Source: JAFGSZ01 sp964492185
GTDB taxonomy: Bacteria; Bacteroidota; Bacteroidia; Bacteroidales; UBA10428
Assembly: GCA_964492185.1 (NCBI GenBank)
Contig: CAZBJH010000044.1
Span: forward strand, 1 to 23,590
Direction: 5' to 3'
Length of the DNA: 23,590 nt
The notes beneath the pieces are model-generated. The model worked only from the letters and a program-made list of their open reading frames with translations. It ran no database searches and was not told the origin of the DNA. A program made the position numbers and the translations under genes. Positions 23,374-23,590 of this stretch are shown in pieces (within the stretch, counting starts at the first letter, position 1; every line of letters begins with the position of its first letter).

Positions 23374-23540
23374 TAGTGTCTGTCCATAAAGTTCCATTTG
23401 CCGCGTTACGCTTGTCCGAAAATTGCTCATTTACGACAAGTAAACTCTGCATTTTCGTACTGCACAAGCCTTGCAAATGAAACTTTCTGAACAGACACAT
23501 GTCCGATTAAACATTTTGCCAACTATATAGACAGACACTA
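23374..23540. repeat. Family P repeat, copy P7 (full, core orientation 1, reversed)
   Basis: The left end is TAGTGTCTGTCCATAAAG; the right end is ATATAGACAGACACTA. The core (CATTTGCCGCGTTACGCTTG, and so on to GCACAAGCCTTGCAAATG) and the inner arm ACTTTCTGAACAGACAC are the reverse complement of P2. It is the least degraded full-length copy in the window. Confidence 0.9.
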
Positions 23541-23542
23541 AT

Positions 23543-23590
23543 TAGTGTCTGTCCATAAAGTCGGCATTTTTTCAATTTTTCTTCTTTCAA
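23543..23590. repeat. Family P repeat, copy P8 (cut by the window end)
   Basis: TAGTGTCTGTCCATAAAG starts two bases after P7 ends, followed by TCGGCAT, as in the left arm of P2. P7 and P8 therefore meet end to end, with GACAGACACTAATTAGTG across the junction forming a near-perfect palindrome. Confidence 0.75.

Noticed and set aside
1..23590. CRISPR array
   Set aside because: The repeats are long, palindromic, dispersed and not separated by regular spacers, and no cas gene is present.
1..23590. tRNA or rRNA genes
   Set aside because: No cloverleaf with a GGTTCRANNCC-type T arm or ribosomal RNA segment was recognised in the gaps; they are explained by repeats and AT-rich DNA.

Overview
The window looks like chromosomal DNA of an AT-rich member of the Bacteroidota, probably a Bacteroidales/Marinilabiliales-type lineage. 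The evidence is: a LolA-type carrier directly behind ftsK; a V-type ATPase operon in the order E-DUF2764-A-B-D-I-K; a stand-alone RRM protein; several small lipoprotein or signal-peptide proteins; mostly AT-rich translation starts without Shine-Dalgarno sequences; and candidate promoters with the Bacteroidota -7 motif TAnnTTTG. Lineage is inferred from gene content only.

Layout. 1-4320: repeat P1, an NrtR-like Nudix protein, a convergent C40 (NlpC/P60) peptidase, repeat R1, and a PgpH-type c-di-AMP phosphodiesterase. 4397-8422: lolA and ftsK (minus strand), repeat P2, and a lipoprotein with GLPGLI/DUF4412-like features. 8555-11817: half-repeat P3, ornithine carbamoyltransferase, an RRM protein, a secreted CAP-domain protein, repeat R2, and a DUF456 membrane protein. 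11842-19953: a complete minus-strand V-ATPase transcription unit, with a candidate promoter, seven genes and a strong intrinsic terminator. 19960-23590: a gene-poor region with four of the eight P repeats and two of the five R repeats. It also holds a 55-residue Cys-containing lipoprotein too short for usual gene calling, two orphan exported proteins, and a SiaC-like phosphoprotein.

The V-ATPase is the main functional block. A and B form the catalytic head, D the rotor shaft, E the peripheral stalk, and I and K the membrane motor. DUF2764 sits where subunit C usually is, and no F or G gene is visible. Subunit K keeps every residue that binds Na+ in the Enterococcus hirae ring, so sodium coupling is a reasonable prediction.

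The least explained content is the intergenic DNA. Two families of palindromic, transposase-free repeats fill most gaps. Family P has TAGTGTCTGTCC ends and a modular interior: one core is inverted in one copy, other copies carry a different core, and one copy is a chimera. Family R has ATTATTCA...GTTTGGGGCAGATGC ends, and two copies share a nearly identical long tail. Four genes start 4 to 40 bases from a repeat edge, and one R copy lies inside the 3' untranslated region of the V-ATPase operon.
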